Shown: positions 1 through 8,051, counted from the first letter of the stretch. The stretch: 38,534 nt of DNA from Betaproteobacteria bacterium (GCA_947467435.1 CANIIA010000017.1:1-38534), one strand, 5' to 3'. The notes: generated by a model from the letters alone, not told the origin. Program-made: numbers and translations.

Positions 1-69
1 ATCGGGGGATGCAGGCGGCAAACAACGCTCCACCCAAGGAGAAATTGTGGCGGCAATCGCGGTCGGCAT
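1..69 (-). CDS. Possible N-terminus of a minus-strand gene (partial)
   Basis: From the ATG at 69, 23 codons read leftward to the window edge without a stop, beginning M-P-T-A-I-A-A-T-I-S-P-W-V-E-R. The S-P-W-V-x-R stretch faintly resembles the start of small class I SAM methyltransferases, but this is too short to be sure. The same ATG is duplicated at 140 by the 71-bp repeat; starting there would be frameshifted when entering the left copy. No convincing Shine-Dalgarno sequence precedes either ATG. It would be divergent from the cupin gene. Confidence 0.25.
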   Translation of the reverse strand, partial: MPTAIAATISPWVERCLPPASPD

Positions 70-142
70 GCATCGGGGGATGCAGGCGGCAAACAACGCT
101 CCACCCAAGGAGAAATTGTGGCGGCAATCGCGGTCGGCATGC
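1..142. repeat. 71-bp perfect tandem direct repeat, two copies
   Basis: Positions 1-71 and 72-142 are identical over the full 71 bases. The first copy begins exactly at the window edge, so further copies may lie to the left. 71 is not a multiple of three, so the duplication shifts any reading frame through it. Each copy carries the same minus-strand ATG (positions 69 and 140). The repeat may be a real recent duplication or an assembly artefact at a contig end; the sequence alone does not decide. Confidence 0.9.
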
Positions 143-189
143 GCACAGTCTAGCAGCGCCATTTCAATCAGGCCCTCGCGCTCACCGAC

Positions 190-218
190 TTGCGAGCCGC
201 CGCGATAGTAAGTATGCT
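190..218 (+). promoter_or_regulatory. Candidate sigma-70 promoter for the cupin gene
   Basis: A -35-like TTGCGA (190-195) and a -10-like TATGCT (213-218) are separated by exactly 17 bases, about 36 bases before the cupin ATG. The -10 lies inside the palindrome at 204-225, so a protein bound there would block transcription. Assigned by consensus matching only. Confidence 0.45.
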
Positions 219-225
219 AACTATC
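204..225. promoter_or_regulatory. Candidate MarR-type operator upstream of the cupin gene
   Basis: A 22-bp imperfect palindrome has perfect outer arms GATAGT and ACTATC plus partly matching inner bases. Its core ATAGTAAGTATGCTAAC (205-221) matches 13 of 17 positions of the minus-strand sequence at 4243-4227 in front of the ABC importer, in the same orientation relative to the downstream gene. The size and the TTAG/CTAA-like half sites fit MarR-family operators, and a MarR gene lies at 4313-4795. Assignment to that regulator is inference. Confidence 0.5.
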
Positions 226-253
226 AACCCCAGCCGCCAATGGACGCCCGCAC

Positions 254-742
254 ATGAGCCTATCTGATCTCATCAAAAAACGTACTGCCCGTTACGCCGA
301 TCGCCGTGAAGATTGGGGCACCTTTGGGCTAGAAACTGAACTCGACCCGACCTTCGCGCGCGCGCAACGTCGCTACATTGGCGCCTCCGGTTCACTCGAG
401 CACAACGAACAAAATTCGGTAGAACCTGTGGCGTTCACCATGTCATTACAAACCATGCCGGTCGGCCACAAGATTCCAGTGCATTGCCACGAAACAGAAG
501 AAACTTTTTTTATTCTTGAAGGCGAATGCGTCGTGAACGTATTCAAAGACGGCGAAACCGTGAGCCTAAAGCTTGGTCAATGGGATCTGCTCTCGGTACC
601 CGCATTTATTTATCACGACATACATAATGTGGGCAGCATCCCATGCCCGGTGCAAACACTCCTGTCTAAGCCCAAACCAGACCGTCCACGTTATCAAGAC
701 GAACGCTTGCTCGAAATCCAGGCGCGCACCTTTAGCACCTGA
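254..742 (+). CDS. Small cupin-domain protein
   Basis: This is a 162-residue protein with one cupin barrel. Cupin motif 1 is visible around residues 76-95 (P-V-H-C-H-E-T-E-E-T-F-F-I-L-E-G), with two His and a Glu as the usual metal ligands. Motif 2 around 112-130 (G-Q-W-D-L-L-S-V-P-A-F-I-Y-H-D-I-H-N-V-G) carries the last His. Such small cupins are dioxygenases, isomerases or sugar/acid-binding proteins; the fold does not tell which. It is convergent with the ABC importer, with 13 bases between stop codons and a short hairpin, AAGCGCGAGCGCTT, at 744-757. The start is the first ATG of the frame; its ribosome binding site is weak. It probably shares MarR control with the importer and may act on the imported compound (inference). 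Confidence 0.85.
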   Translation: MSLSDLIKKRTARYADRREDWGTFGLETELDPTFARAQRRYIGASGSLEHNEQNSVEPVAFTMSLQTMPVGHKIPVHCHETEETFFILEGECVVNVFKDGETVSLKLGQWDLLSVPAFIYHDIHNVGSIPCPVQTLLSKPKPDRPRYQDERLLEIQARTFST

Positions 743-755
743 GAAGCGCGAGCGC

Positions 756-1517
756 TTAGCTGGTCAAGCGCCCAAACCGACCGGTGATGAGACGCTCTAA
801 ACCGACCACGCTGACATACAGCAAGCTCCCCAAGGCGGCGAGTAACACCACACCGGTGAGCATGAGTGCACCTTCCATTTGCGATGAAGCAAACATGATG
901 ATGTAGCCTAAGCCACGGCTACCGGTAATGAATTCGCCCACCACCACACCGATGACCGCCATGGTGCTCGCAATTTTTAAACCACTAAACATCATCGGAA
1001 GCGAATACGGTAGACGCACATAAAAGAACGTCTGCCATGCACTCGCGCGCACCGACTGACACAAACGCAGCAACCCTGGGTCGGTATTCACTAGGCCTGC
1101 GGTTGCGGCCACCACAATCGGAAAAATCGACAGAAAAAATGCGTAGGCTAAGCGCATCTCCATACCGGTACCCAACCAAATCACAAACAACGGGGCTAGC
1201 GCAATTTTTGGAATCAATTCAACCAACACCAGGTTGGGCATCAAGGCCTCGCGCACCTTCATCCCGAGGCTCAGTACAAAAGCAATCGCAATCCCAATCA
1301 AGGTCGACAGCAGTAACGCCAACCCAGCATCACTGATGGTGGCCCAACCGTGTTCACGCAACGATGCCGTGTGCGTGAGTAACACATCCAGCACCGCCGC
1401 TGGTCGAGGCAACATCATCGGTTTGATGTTTAACCAGACCACGCTGCGATCCCAAGCCAGTAATAGAAACAGCCCCAAGGCGGTTGGGACAGCGAGTTCG
1501 CGCCAGCGTCGTAACAT
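756..1517 (-). CDS. ABC transporter permease, NitT/TauT type (second permease)
   Basis: This 253-residue integral membrane protein belongs to the SsuC/TauC-type permease family, with about six hydrophobic helices. The conserved cytoplasmic loop that docks on the ATPase ends in G-E-F-I-T-G-S-R-G-L-G-Y. It is the last gene of the importer operon. Its ATG at 1517 shares one base with the TGA of the upstream permease (TGATG), indicating translational coupling; a TTG one codon earlier is a less likely start. It is clearly paralogous to the preceding permease, so the importer probably has a heterodimeric membrane channel, whereas many members of this class use one permease gene. Confidence 0.88.
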   Translation of the reverse strand: MLRRWRELAVPTALGLFLLLAWDRSVVWLNIKPMMLPRPAAVLDVLLTHTASLREHGWATISDAGLALLLSTLIGIAIAFVLSLGMKVREALMPNLVLVELIPKIALAPLFVIWLGTGMEMRLAYAFFLSIFPIVVAATAGLVNTDPGLLRLCQSVRASAWQTFFYVRLPYSLPMMFSGLKIASTMAVIGVVVGEFITGSRGLGYIIMFASSQMEGALMLTGVVLLAALGSLLYVSVVGLERLITGRFGRLTS

Positions 1518-2287
1518 CAACGCTCACCTCGCTGCGCAGCCAACAGACGCTGCTCGGTCCAAGCCACCACGCCATAGAGTGACAGACCAATCGCGCATAA
1601 CACCGCAATGGCGGCTAACACACCCGGGGTTTCGGAGCGTGATGCACAGTACAAAATCAAATAGCCCAAGCCGCGATCCGCGCTAATAAATTCACCAATC
1701 ACCACACCAATCACTGCCATCGTCGCTGCAATTTTTAATCCTGCAAACACGTAGGGCAAGGCAAACGGTAAACGCACACGCCACATCACTTGTGCCTCGC
1801 TTGCACCAATGGCCTGACACATCCGCAGCACTTCGGTGGGCGTATCACGCAGGCCGGTCAGTGTTGCAATGACCACCGGAAAAAAACAAATAAAGGTTGC
1901 AAATGCAAAACGTGAAGAGAATCCAATTCCAAACCAAAGAATAAATAATGGTGCTAAGGCAATTTTTGGGATGACTTGTAAGGCGATCATGTAAGGCTGG
2001 AGCGCAGCACGGAGCAACACCGAATACGCCATCAATACAGCTAACAAAATGCCACTCACGGTTGCAAACACAAAGCCACTTGCAATCTGTAAACCCGAAG
2101 GCACGGCGTGTTGCAACAATTCAGCAAAGCGCGGGCCAAAAAATTCGAGCATCACGCGTGAAGGCGGCGGCAAAATCACCACCGGCACATGAAACACACG
2201 CACCGCCATCTCCCAACACAGCAACGCCAACCCCCCTACCAGTAAAGGAAGCGCTATCCCGCTAGTGTACGTAGCGCGATTAGCCAT
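1517..2287 (-). CDS. ABC transporter permease, NitT/TauT type (first permease)
   Basis: This is a 256-residue permease of the same family as its downstream neighbour. It has an N-terminal helix, then a P-P-P-S-R-V segment typical of the family, several more helices and the ATPase-docking loop G-E-F-I-S-A-D-R-G-L-G-Y. The frame stays open upstream to 2398, but the ATG at 2287 is preferred. From there the length matches the paralogue, and the ATG overlaps the end of the ATPase gene by 8 bases (ATGGCTAA), as expected for coupled translation. The extra 37 residues upstream are just the ATPase gene read in another frame. It forms the inner-membrane channel of the importer. Confidence 0.88.
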   Translation of the reverse strand: MANRATYTSGIALPLLVGGLALLCWEMAVRVFHVPVVILPPPSRVMLEFFGPRFAELLQHAVPSGLQIASGFVFATVSGILLAVLMAYSVLLRAALQPYMIALQVIPKIALAPLFILWFGIGFSSRFAFATFICFFPVVIATLTGLRDTPTEVLRMCQAIGASEAQVMWRVRLPFALPYVFAGLKIAATMAVIGVVIGEFISADRGLGYLILYCASRSETPGVLAAIAVLCAIGLSLYGVVAWTEQRLLAAQRGER

Positions 2288-3053
2288 GCTGCGATTCAAT
2301 TGCGTCGCGAAGTTGTGTACAGAGACGGGTAAATTCCGGCGACTCTTGGACGTGAACATCGCGAGGTCGCGAAAAATCAATCCGCACATCGGCCACAATC
2401 CGCGACGGCCGACGACCCATCACAATCACACGATCCGATAAAAACACCGCTTCGCGAATACTGTGGGTGACAAACAATCCGGTCTTGTGATGTCGCTGCC
2501 AAATATCCAACAAAGCCACATTGAGTTCATCACGTGTAATCGCATCGAGCGCACTAAATGGCTCATCCATTAACAACAGATCCGGATCGGTCACTAGCGC
2601 ACGGCAAATGGCAACGCGCTGCTTCATCCCGCCAGAAAGCTGATGCGGTCGTTTCTCGGCAAAATCAGTCAACCCAACCATCTGCAAGAGCGACATCGCA
2701 CGCGCGCGATGCTGCGCTTCGTCCAAGCCTTGGATGTGCACCGGAAACATCACGTTATCCAACACACTCTTCCAGGGAAGCAGCGTGGGGTCTTGAAAAA
2801 TAATGCCGGTTTGTAAACGCGGCCGCTCAACACGTTCACCCGCGATATGAATCGCTCCGGTGGTGGCCGTTTCCAAACCGGCCACCATCATCAACAACGT
2901 TGATTTACCGCAGCCACTGGGCCCGAGAATCGACACAAACTCTCCGGAGCGCACCGAAAAGCCCAACTGACTCACCGCCTCTACTTGGGCGGGTCCAGGG
3001 TTGTAAATCTTGCTAACGCCCTCGAGCGTGACGTAATCGGCGCGCTCAACCAC
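2280..3053 (-). CDS. ABC transporter ATP-binding protein, NitT/TauT type
   Basis: This 257-residue ATPase subunit powers the importer. It shows Walker A G-P-S-G-C-G-K-S-T (residues 44-52), the Q-loop glutamine near 87, signature L-S-G-G-M-K-Q-R (139-146), Walker B L-L-L-M-D-E-P (159-165), the D-loop S-A-L-D, and the switch His in V-T-H-S (near 197). Layout and length match SsuB/TauB-type ATPases. The GTG start at 3053 lies directly after the TAA of the binding-protein gene, and the 3' end overlaps the first permease, so all four importer genes form one operon. Confidence 0.92.
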   Translation of the reverse strand: MVERADYVTLEGVSKIYNPGPAQVEAVSQLGFSVRSGEFVSILGPSGCGKSTLLMMVAGLETATTGAIHIAGERVERPRLQTGIIFQDPTLLPWKSVLDNVMFPVHIQGLDEAQHRARAMSLLQMVGLTDFAEKRPHQLSGGMKQRVAICRALVTDPDLLLMDEPFSALDAITRDELNVALLDIWQRHHKTGLFVTHSIREAVFLSDRVIVMGRRPSRIVADVRIDFSRPRDVHVQESPEFTRLCTQLRDAIESQHG

Positions 3054-3054
3054 C

Positions 3055-4140
3055 TTACAAACCTAGCAAGCGTTTGTACTGCGCGAAGCGCTTATCTGCG
3101 GCGGCCCACTCAGCATCGGTTAACTTGACCGTACCCGTAAAACGATTGGTGTAGAGCGTTTCCATATTGGGCGCCTTGTCTTCTTTGGCGGCCACAAAGT
3201 TCATCACCATATCAACTTGCGATTTCACCGCAGCAGGATCAAACCAACCAATGCCGTTTTTACGTGCTTCGTTGACGAACATCGTCAACCCAAACAAGGC
3301 CGTGCCAATACGAATGCGATCGCGACCCTGTTGCGTCATGGCGATTTCTTTGTGTTCAGCAAGAAACGCTTCGAGCGCTTCATCAGGATTTCGCAAAGTC
3401 AGCGCCATTCCCTCGAGCGTTGCTTCGGTAATCGCACGTGCTATTTCAGGTTCTTTTTGTAAACGCTCTTGTTGCGTCATCACCGACATACCGTAGAGCT
3501 TGACGCCATGACCTGAGTACGGAAAGAAACGCGTTTCGACATTCGCTGCAGCAAAGTTGGGCAAGATACTGCCGGCAAAGCCTGTGATGGCATCAACTTC
3601 TTTGGTGAGCAACGCACGATCTCGCACTTGCGGATCAAACTGCACGCGTTGAATTTTGCTTGCATCAACGCCTGCATTTTTTAGAAACAGCGGTAGAAAC
3701 GGATACTCACCCGATGTGACTGTCGAACCAAGTTTGCGGCCCTCTAAGTCTTTGAGTGATTTGATCGGCGAATCGGCCAATACAATCACACCCATGGTGC
3801 CATCGTAGTGGGCCGAACCCAAGTGTACGATTGGCAATCCCTTAGTGACTTGCTGAATACCCGCAGGCAACGCAGCCACACCAAAATCAAATTTTCCGGA
3901 ACCAACCGCTTGCGCAGCCGCCACAGAACCAAAGCCGCGCGAGATCTCAACATCTAAACCGCGCTTTTGGTAGTAGCCGCGATTTTTTGCGACAAAAGTA
4001 AACATACAACTACCATCAGGTAACCATGGATTGGTCAACGTCACTTTACGTTGCGTCTGTCCGTTGGCCCAACCAGGAATAGCAGAAGCCACTGTCACGG
4101 CGGATGCGGATTGAAGAAACTGTCTACGGTTGGTGGTCAT
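3055..4140 (-). CDS. ABC transporter substrate-binding protein, NMT1/THI5-like, Tat-exported
   Basis: This 361-residue periplasmic binding protein is the first gene of the importer operon. The ATG at 4140 follows a good ribosome binding site (ACGGAG). It opens a twin-arginine signal, with R-R-Q-F-L-Q in the first ten residues, then a hydrophobic stretch ending near A-N-G-Q. The mature part has NMT1/THI5-type features, such as a G-Y-Y-Q-K-R-G-L-D-V-E segment and an F-D-F-G-V-A motif in the first lobe. Family members bind sulfonates, nitrate, pyrimidine precursors or aromatic acids, and the ligand here is unknown. The frame extends upstream to 4242, but that extension runs through the promoter region and lacks protein-like character. 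A Tat signal suggests export of the folded protein. Confidence 0.88.
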   Translation of the reverse strand: MTTNRRQFLQSASAVTVASAIPGWANGQTQRKVTLTNPWLPDGSCMFTFVAKNRGYYQKRGLDVEISRGFGSVAAAQAVGSGKFDFGVAALPAGIQQVTKGLPIVHLGSAHYDGTMGVIVLADSPIKSLKDLEGRKLGSTVTSGEYPFLPLFLKNAGVDASKIQRVQFDPQVRDRALLTKEVDAITGFAGSILPNFAAANVETRFFPYSGHGVKLYGMSVMTQQERLQKEPEIARAITEATLEGMALTLRNPDEALEAFLAEHKEIAMTQQGRDRIRIGTALFGLTMFVNEARKNGIGWFDPAAVKSQVDMVMNFVAAKEDKAPNMETLYTNRFTGTVKLTDAEWAAADKRFAQYKRLLGL

Positions 4141-4226
4141 CTGTGTACTCCGTTTCGTCGAAAAAATAGATTCAGCAGGTTGACGCAAGGGGTTGCGGCG
4201 GATGCGCCAACGCGTGCGCACAATCC

Positions 4227-4243
4227 ATTTGCATACTAACAAT
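4227..4243 (-). promoter_or_regulatory. Candidate MarR-type operator upstream of the ABC importer
   Basis: On the minus strand this reads ATTGTTAGTATGCAAAT and matches 13 of 17 bases of the site before the cupin gene, including the uninterrupted core AGTATGC. It lies about 87 bases before the binding-protein ATG, in the 172-bp gap between the MarR gene and the importer operon. A TTGATT-like -35 element sits just upstream on the minus strand, but a clear -10 at standard spacing was not found. The dyad symmetry is weaker than at 204-225. Confidence 0.45.
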
Positions 4244-4312
4244 AATCAACCGGACTGTCTGCGTCGTCACCCACACACCAGTACGCGGATTACATCGCGA
4301 AACGCCGTCTCG

Positions 4313-4795
4313 CTATGCCCGCTCATCGCGCAAAGTACGCCCGTTGTTTGTGCGCGTGCGCAGTTCCGGGGCGCCATCCACCAAGCGCTGCAATGCCGCC
4401 AAAAAATCAGCGTGTTGTTTTTCGGGTAACGCGGCAATCGTACGGGCATGCGCACGCTCGACGGCTTCGGCCATACGTAAGGCCAACTTTCTTCCGGCCG
4501 GCGTCAAAGCACACCGCTTTAAGCGCGCATCGGCAGCATCGGCCTTACGAGACAACCACCCTTTGCGCTCGAGCCGCGCAATGACATCGGTGGTGTTGGC
4601 TCGATCAATTCCAACTTGCGCAGCGACGCTCGCTTGATCAAGATCGCTTTGCGCAAGTAATACGGTCATCACGCTGTACTGCACCGGTGTCACGTCAAAC
4701 GTGGCACATTCTTCGGCAAAGATCGCCATATGAATTTGATGCAAGCGACGAATCAGAAATCCGGGCCGAAGAGAGAGTTTTTGCATGTCAACCAT
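4313..4795 (-). CDS. MarR-family transcriptional regulator
   Basis: This 160-residue MarR-type protein is built as a dimerising helix bundle around a winged helix-turn-helix. The recognition region is near residues 58-80 (Q-V-G-I-D-R-A-N-T-T-D-V-I-A-R-L-E-R-K-G-W) and the wing carries D-A-R-L-K-R, as usual. MarR proteins typically repress nearby genes and release DNA on binding a small, often phenolic, acid. It is transcribed in the same direction as the downstream importer, with a 172-bp gap holding a candidate operator. The first ATG (4795) is used, but an in-frame ATG three codons later is equally possible. Local control of importer and cupin genes is inference from the two similar sites. 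Confidence 0.9.
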   Translation of the reverse strand: MVDMQKLSLRPGFLIRRLHQIHMAIFAEECATFDVTPVQYSVMTVLLAQSDLDQASVAAQVGIDRANTTDVIARLERKGWLSRKADAADARLKRCALTPAGRKLALRMAEAVERAHARTIAALPEKQHADFLAALQRLVDGAPELRTRTNNGRTLRDERA

Positions 4796-4837
4796 CTAAT
4801 CGAGCGCGCAACGATAAGCAAACGCAATTGGCCGCAT

Positions 4838-5755
4838 TTAATTGAGCTTCGTCACAGAGGGTAGTTCGCACGCAAGAATCGACGCCCGCAAGGCTTCAAT
4901 CGCTTGGGGCCGAGGAAAACTTTTACGCCATGCCAATGCCACTCGCCGCTTGGGTACGGGTTTAGTAAATGGGCAGAGCCGAATCAAATCGCTCGTCCCA
5001 TCCACGCGTGCCACTGAAGTACTTGGCAATACCGTGATCCCTACACCGCTAGCCACCATTTGCCGAATCGTTTCGAGCGACCCGCCTTCAAGCGTGCGTT
5101 GCAACGTATTACTTGAGCGATGCACTGACGCACAAAAATCGAGCACCTGATCGCGCAAACAATGCCCCGCACCGAGTAACAACAGGCTTTCTTTCATCAC
5201 CTCATCTGGAGCGACCTGTTTACGTTTTTCAAACGCATGGCCTTGCGGAACGGCCACAAGAAACGGCTCGTCATAAAGCGCTGCCGTCACGATCCCTTGC
5301 TCAGCAAATGGCAAGGCCACCAAAATGGCGTCCACCTCGCCTTGCTTCAGACTTTCCGCAAGATTGTGCGTGAAGTTTTCTTGAATAAGTAATTGCAGCG
5401 CCGGTGCGGTACGCCGAATAATAGGAATGAGCTGCGGCAGCAAATACGGACCAATGGTGTAGATCGCACCTAAACGCAAAGTCCCTGCCAGTGGGTCTTT
5501 ACCGGCGATGGCGATTTCCTTAATCGCGCCAGCTTCTTCGAGGACGCGTCGCGCTTGGAGCACAATCAATTCACCTGTCGGTGTCACACCCACTTCGCCA
5601 GTACCGCGCTCAAAAATCACAATCCCAAGCTCTTCTTCTAATTTTTTAATCGCCACTGATAACGTCGGTTGCGACACAAAGCACGCATCTGCAGCCCGTC
5701 CAAAATGACGCTCGCGCGCCACAGAAACGATGTAACGTAATTCAGTTAATGTCAT
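4838..5755 (-). CDS. oxyR: OxyR hydrogen-peroxide-responsive LysR-type activator
   Basis: This is a 305-residue LysR-type regulator. The N-terminal helix-turn-helix spans about residues 18-40 (F-G-R-A-A-D-A-C-F-V-S-Q-P-T-L-S). The effector domain contains G-H-C-L-R-D-Q-V-L-D-F-C, whose cysteines fall at 199 and 208, exactly the numbering of the redox pair in E. coli OxyR. Peroxide oxidises these to a disulfide and the protein then activates antioxidant genes. No catalase or ahpC lies next to it; the nearest candidate target in the window is the peroxiredoxin at 21007, far away. It is downstream of the amino-acid permease with a 20-base gap, so the two could be co-transcribed. Confidence 0.93.
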   Translation of the reverse strand: MTLTELRYIVSVARERHFGRAADACFVSQPTLSVAIKKLEEELGIVIFERGTGEVGVTPTGELIVLQARRVLEEAGAIKEIAIAGKDPLAGTLRLGAIYTIGPYLLPQLIPIIRRTAPALQLLIQENFTHNLAESLKQGEVDAILVALPFAEQGIVTAALYDEPFLVAVPQGHAFEKRKQVAPDEVMKESLLLLGAGHCLRDQVLDFCASVHRSSNTLQRTLEGGSLETIRQMVASGVGITVLPSTSVARVDGTSDLIRLCPFTKPVPKRRVALAWRKSFPRPQAIEALRASILACELPSVTKLN

Positions 5756-5775
5756 GCAAAAACCTCAAAGCAAAA

Positions 5776-7125
5776 CTAACCACGTCGCGCCCAAATATAT
5801 AGTGGCAAGCCCGCGAGCATCACCGCTATACCAGCCAGTACCGCCACCCCAAAACTGGGTCCATATGGACCACGCACAAACTCGATGCTCGAGTACAGCA
5901 TCCATGCACAAGTTGCACAAAATACCAGCGGCACCACCGGAAACAACGGCACGCGAAACCCAGTAAACGCTTGCGTTTGTCTGGCTCGAAACACAAACAA
6001 GGTCAATCCAGTGAGCAAGAAAAACACCCAGAACACCGGCGCCGTATAGGCCACCATGGCTGAAAATCCATCGCGTGTAAACGCACTCGCTGCTATCAAT
6101 ACACCGGTGATTGCTGCTTGCCACAATAACGCAGTCACTGGAGTGCTACCGCGTTCACTCCAGCGACCGAGCGCAGCAAACAATCGAAAATCTCGTCCGA
6201 GGGCATAGCTGCTTCGCGCACCTGTCAGGATGGCTGCATTCATCGTGGTGAGTGCAGACACACACACAATCAACGCGAGCGCTATGGCGCCACGATCTCC
6301 CGCGATCAATCGCATCACATCGGCACCCACCGCTTGCGAGTCACGGACACCTTGTAAACCCAATGCCGCCAGATATCCCGCATTGACCAACAAGTACAGC
6401 GCCGTCACCAACACGATCCCTATCACCAAAATGCGCGTCATATTGCGTTGTGCATCTTTCACTTCGCCAGCGAGATACGCGGCTTCGTTCCAGCCACCGT
6501 AGGTGAGCAATACAAAAATCATCGCTAAGCCCCAGCTACCGGTCGCCGATTGTGGTGTGGTTTCGATCGGCGCGCGCAACAATAAACCACCCACCGCCAG
6601 TGCAATCAGCCCCAACACCAAGAGTGTTTCCATCACCTTTTGCAAGTTACGTGTTTGTGGTGTGCCCAACACATTCAGCGCAGTCAATGCAATCAGTGCC
6701 AGCGCCGCATGCCACGCCGCTCCCGCACCGGGCAAGGGCACAATTTGTTGCGCGTAATCTCCGTACACAAAACCGACTGCAGCGATGGCGCCAGTTTGAA
6801 TCACGCTGATACGTGACCAAGCGAACACAAATGCCGTACCGCCACCAAACGCGCGCGCTAAAAACGCATACTCTCCGCCAGTCTCTGGATGACGCGCAGA
6901 AAGTTCTGCGTAAACCAACGCGCCGCACAGTGACAGCACGCCACCGGCAAGCCACGCCCAAAGAAATTCGGCTGCGGTATTGGCACCAGCGGCCACCACC
7001 GAAGGGGCTTTAAAAATGCCGACACCGATCACCATGCCGGCCATCAGGAATACACCATCAACGACGTTTAACAGCGCTTGAGGTTGCGCGCGATCGTGAT
7101 TTACGGAGTGCGTTTGGCGGTCCAT
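5776..7125 (-). CDS. APC-superfamily amino-acid permease
   Basis: This is a 449-residue membrane protein with about twelve hydrophobic helices. The first helix contains the APC-family G-x-G-I-F motif (M-V-I-G-V-G-I-F-K-A-P), followed by the Y-A-E-L-S and P-x-T-G-G-E-Y signatures of helix 3. It probably moves amino acids or polyamines across the inner membrane; the substrate is not predictable. The 5' end overlaps the preceding methyltransferase gene by 25 bases, so the two genes are probably translated from one message. Downstream, oxyR follows after 20 bases on the same strand. Confidence 0.88.
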   Translation of the reverse strand: MDRQTHSVNHDRAQPQALLNVVDGVFLMAGMVIGVGIFKAPSVVAAGANTAAEFLWAWLAGGVLSLCGALVYAELSARHPETGGEYAFLARAFGGGTAFVFAWSRISVIQTGAIAAVGFVYGDYAQQIVPLPGAGAAWHAALALIALTALNVLGTPQTRNLQKVMETLLVLGLIALAVGGLLLRAPIETTPQSATGSWGLAMIFVLLTYGGWNEAAYLAGEVKDAQRNMTRILVIGIVLVTALYLLVNAGYLAALGLQGVRDSQAVGADVMRLIAGDRGAIALALIVCVSALTTMNAAILTGARSSYALGRDFRLFAALGRWSERGSTPVTALLWQAAITGVLIAASAFTRDGFSAMVAYTAPVFWVFFLLTGLTLFVFRARQTQAFTGFRVPLFPVVPLVFCATCAWMLYSSIEFVRGPYGPSFGVAVLAGIAVMLAGLPLYIWARRG

Positions 7126-7976
7126 GTGATTGTCCGAGGCGGGTGGGTGTCATAAACCTGCACCGTGCCGGTCATTTGCCCATCCGCTATTGTGCCTGTG
7201 AACAGATGCGCGACGGTATTTTCTCCAACGCGTGCAAACACCAACATGCGCAACGCCGTGCCCCACAGCCGCACACCCCGCACGTTCAATCGCTGCGCAT
7301 TTTGCTGTGCAACCAGGTGAAGCCTCTGGTATTGCTGCTCAATATCTAAGCGCCAAGGGATCGCGCTTCCAGAGAGCGACATCTGCCATTGCCCCGCAAC
7401 CGGTGCGGGCACATACCAAAGAAATACCTGCGACACACCACCCAAACCGACCGGTTTTTCGGGTGTATGTAAGCGAATGGTTTCGTCGGCCAACCAGTCA
7501 CCCAGATCCCAATCATGCGACACAATGCGTGTGCCTGGCTTCAGCGCCAATAACTTAGGGCGCAATTGCAAGTTCACTTCGGGTAACAGGTATAGGGTAA
7601 TCACGCTGGCTGGCGTGAGATCAGTAACAAATAAATCTTGATTTGCAAAACGCGCCTGCGCGCTCACACCAGCTTGAATGGCAGCAAGTTGCGCGCGTTC
7701 TACTAATGTGGGGTCAATTTCAATGCCCAAGGCTTGCGCACCGCGTTGTGCCGCACCAATCACAATGCGTCCATCACCCGCACCCAAATCAATTAACACA
7801 TCCCCAGGGCCCACACGCGCAATCCCAAGCATGCGTTCCACCACCTCTGGCGGGGTGATCACAAACGGGACGGTGCCATCTTCTGAACCGTAGGCACGCG
7901 GTTGCACAAACAGTAAACCAACGCACAACAGTGCAAGCCAACCACTACCAGATCTTGTGAAAGCACGCCAGATCAC
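7101..7976 (-). CDS. Class I SAM-dependent methyltransferase-like protein with signal peptide
   Basis: The protein has 291 residues and starts at GTG 7976. Residues 1-31 look like a secretion signal: Arg in the first few residues, a hydrophobic core L-A-L-L-C-V-G-L-L-F-V, then A-Y-G-S. A methyltransferase domain follows, with motif I D-L-G-A-G-D-G-R (about 63-70) and acidic motif II G-I-E-I-D-P. The last third, rich in alternating hydrophobic residues, has no recognised motif and may be a beta-rich accessory domain. An exported SAM enzyme is odd because SAM is cytoplasmic; the N-terminus could be a membrane anchor or the start could be wrong. It overlaps the downstream permease gene by 25 bases. 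Confidence 0.75.
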   Translation of the reverse strand: MIWRAFTRSGSGWLALLCVGLLFVQPRAYGSEDGTVPFVITPPEVVERMLGIARVGPGDVLIDLGAGDGRIVIGAAQRGAQALGIEIDPTLVERAQLAAIQAGVSAQARFANQDLFVTDLTPASVITLYLLPEVNLQLRPKLLALKPGTRIVSHDWDLGDWLADETIRLHTPEKPVGLGGVSQVFLWYVPAPVAGQWQMSLSGSAIPWRLDIEQQYQRLHLVAQQNAQRLNVRGVRLWGTALRMLVFARVGENTVAHLFTGTIADGQMTGTVQVYDTHPPRTITWTAKRTP

Positions 7977-8051
7977 ATCAAGCTCAGATAAAATAAGCGC
8001 TCAGGTTGTTGTGAAGTGCGCGGTAAACGGCATAACATCCAGCCCAGTCGC

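Noticed and set aside
4141..4242. 34-residue N-terminal extension of the substrate-binding protein
   Set aside because: The Tat signal begins at the ATG at 4140, which has its own ribosome binding site; the extension crosses the operator-like site.
5765..6124. Long alternative frame inside the amino-acid permease gene
   Set aside because: It is an overlapping frame of a well-supported permease, with no motif or ribosome binding site.
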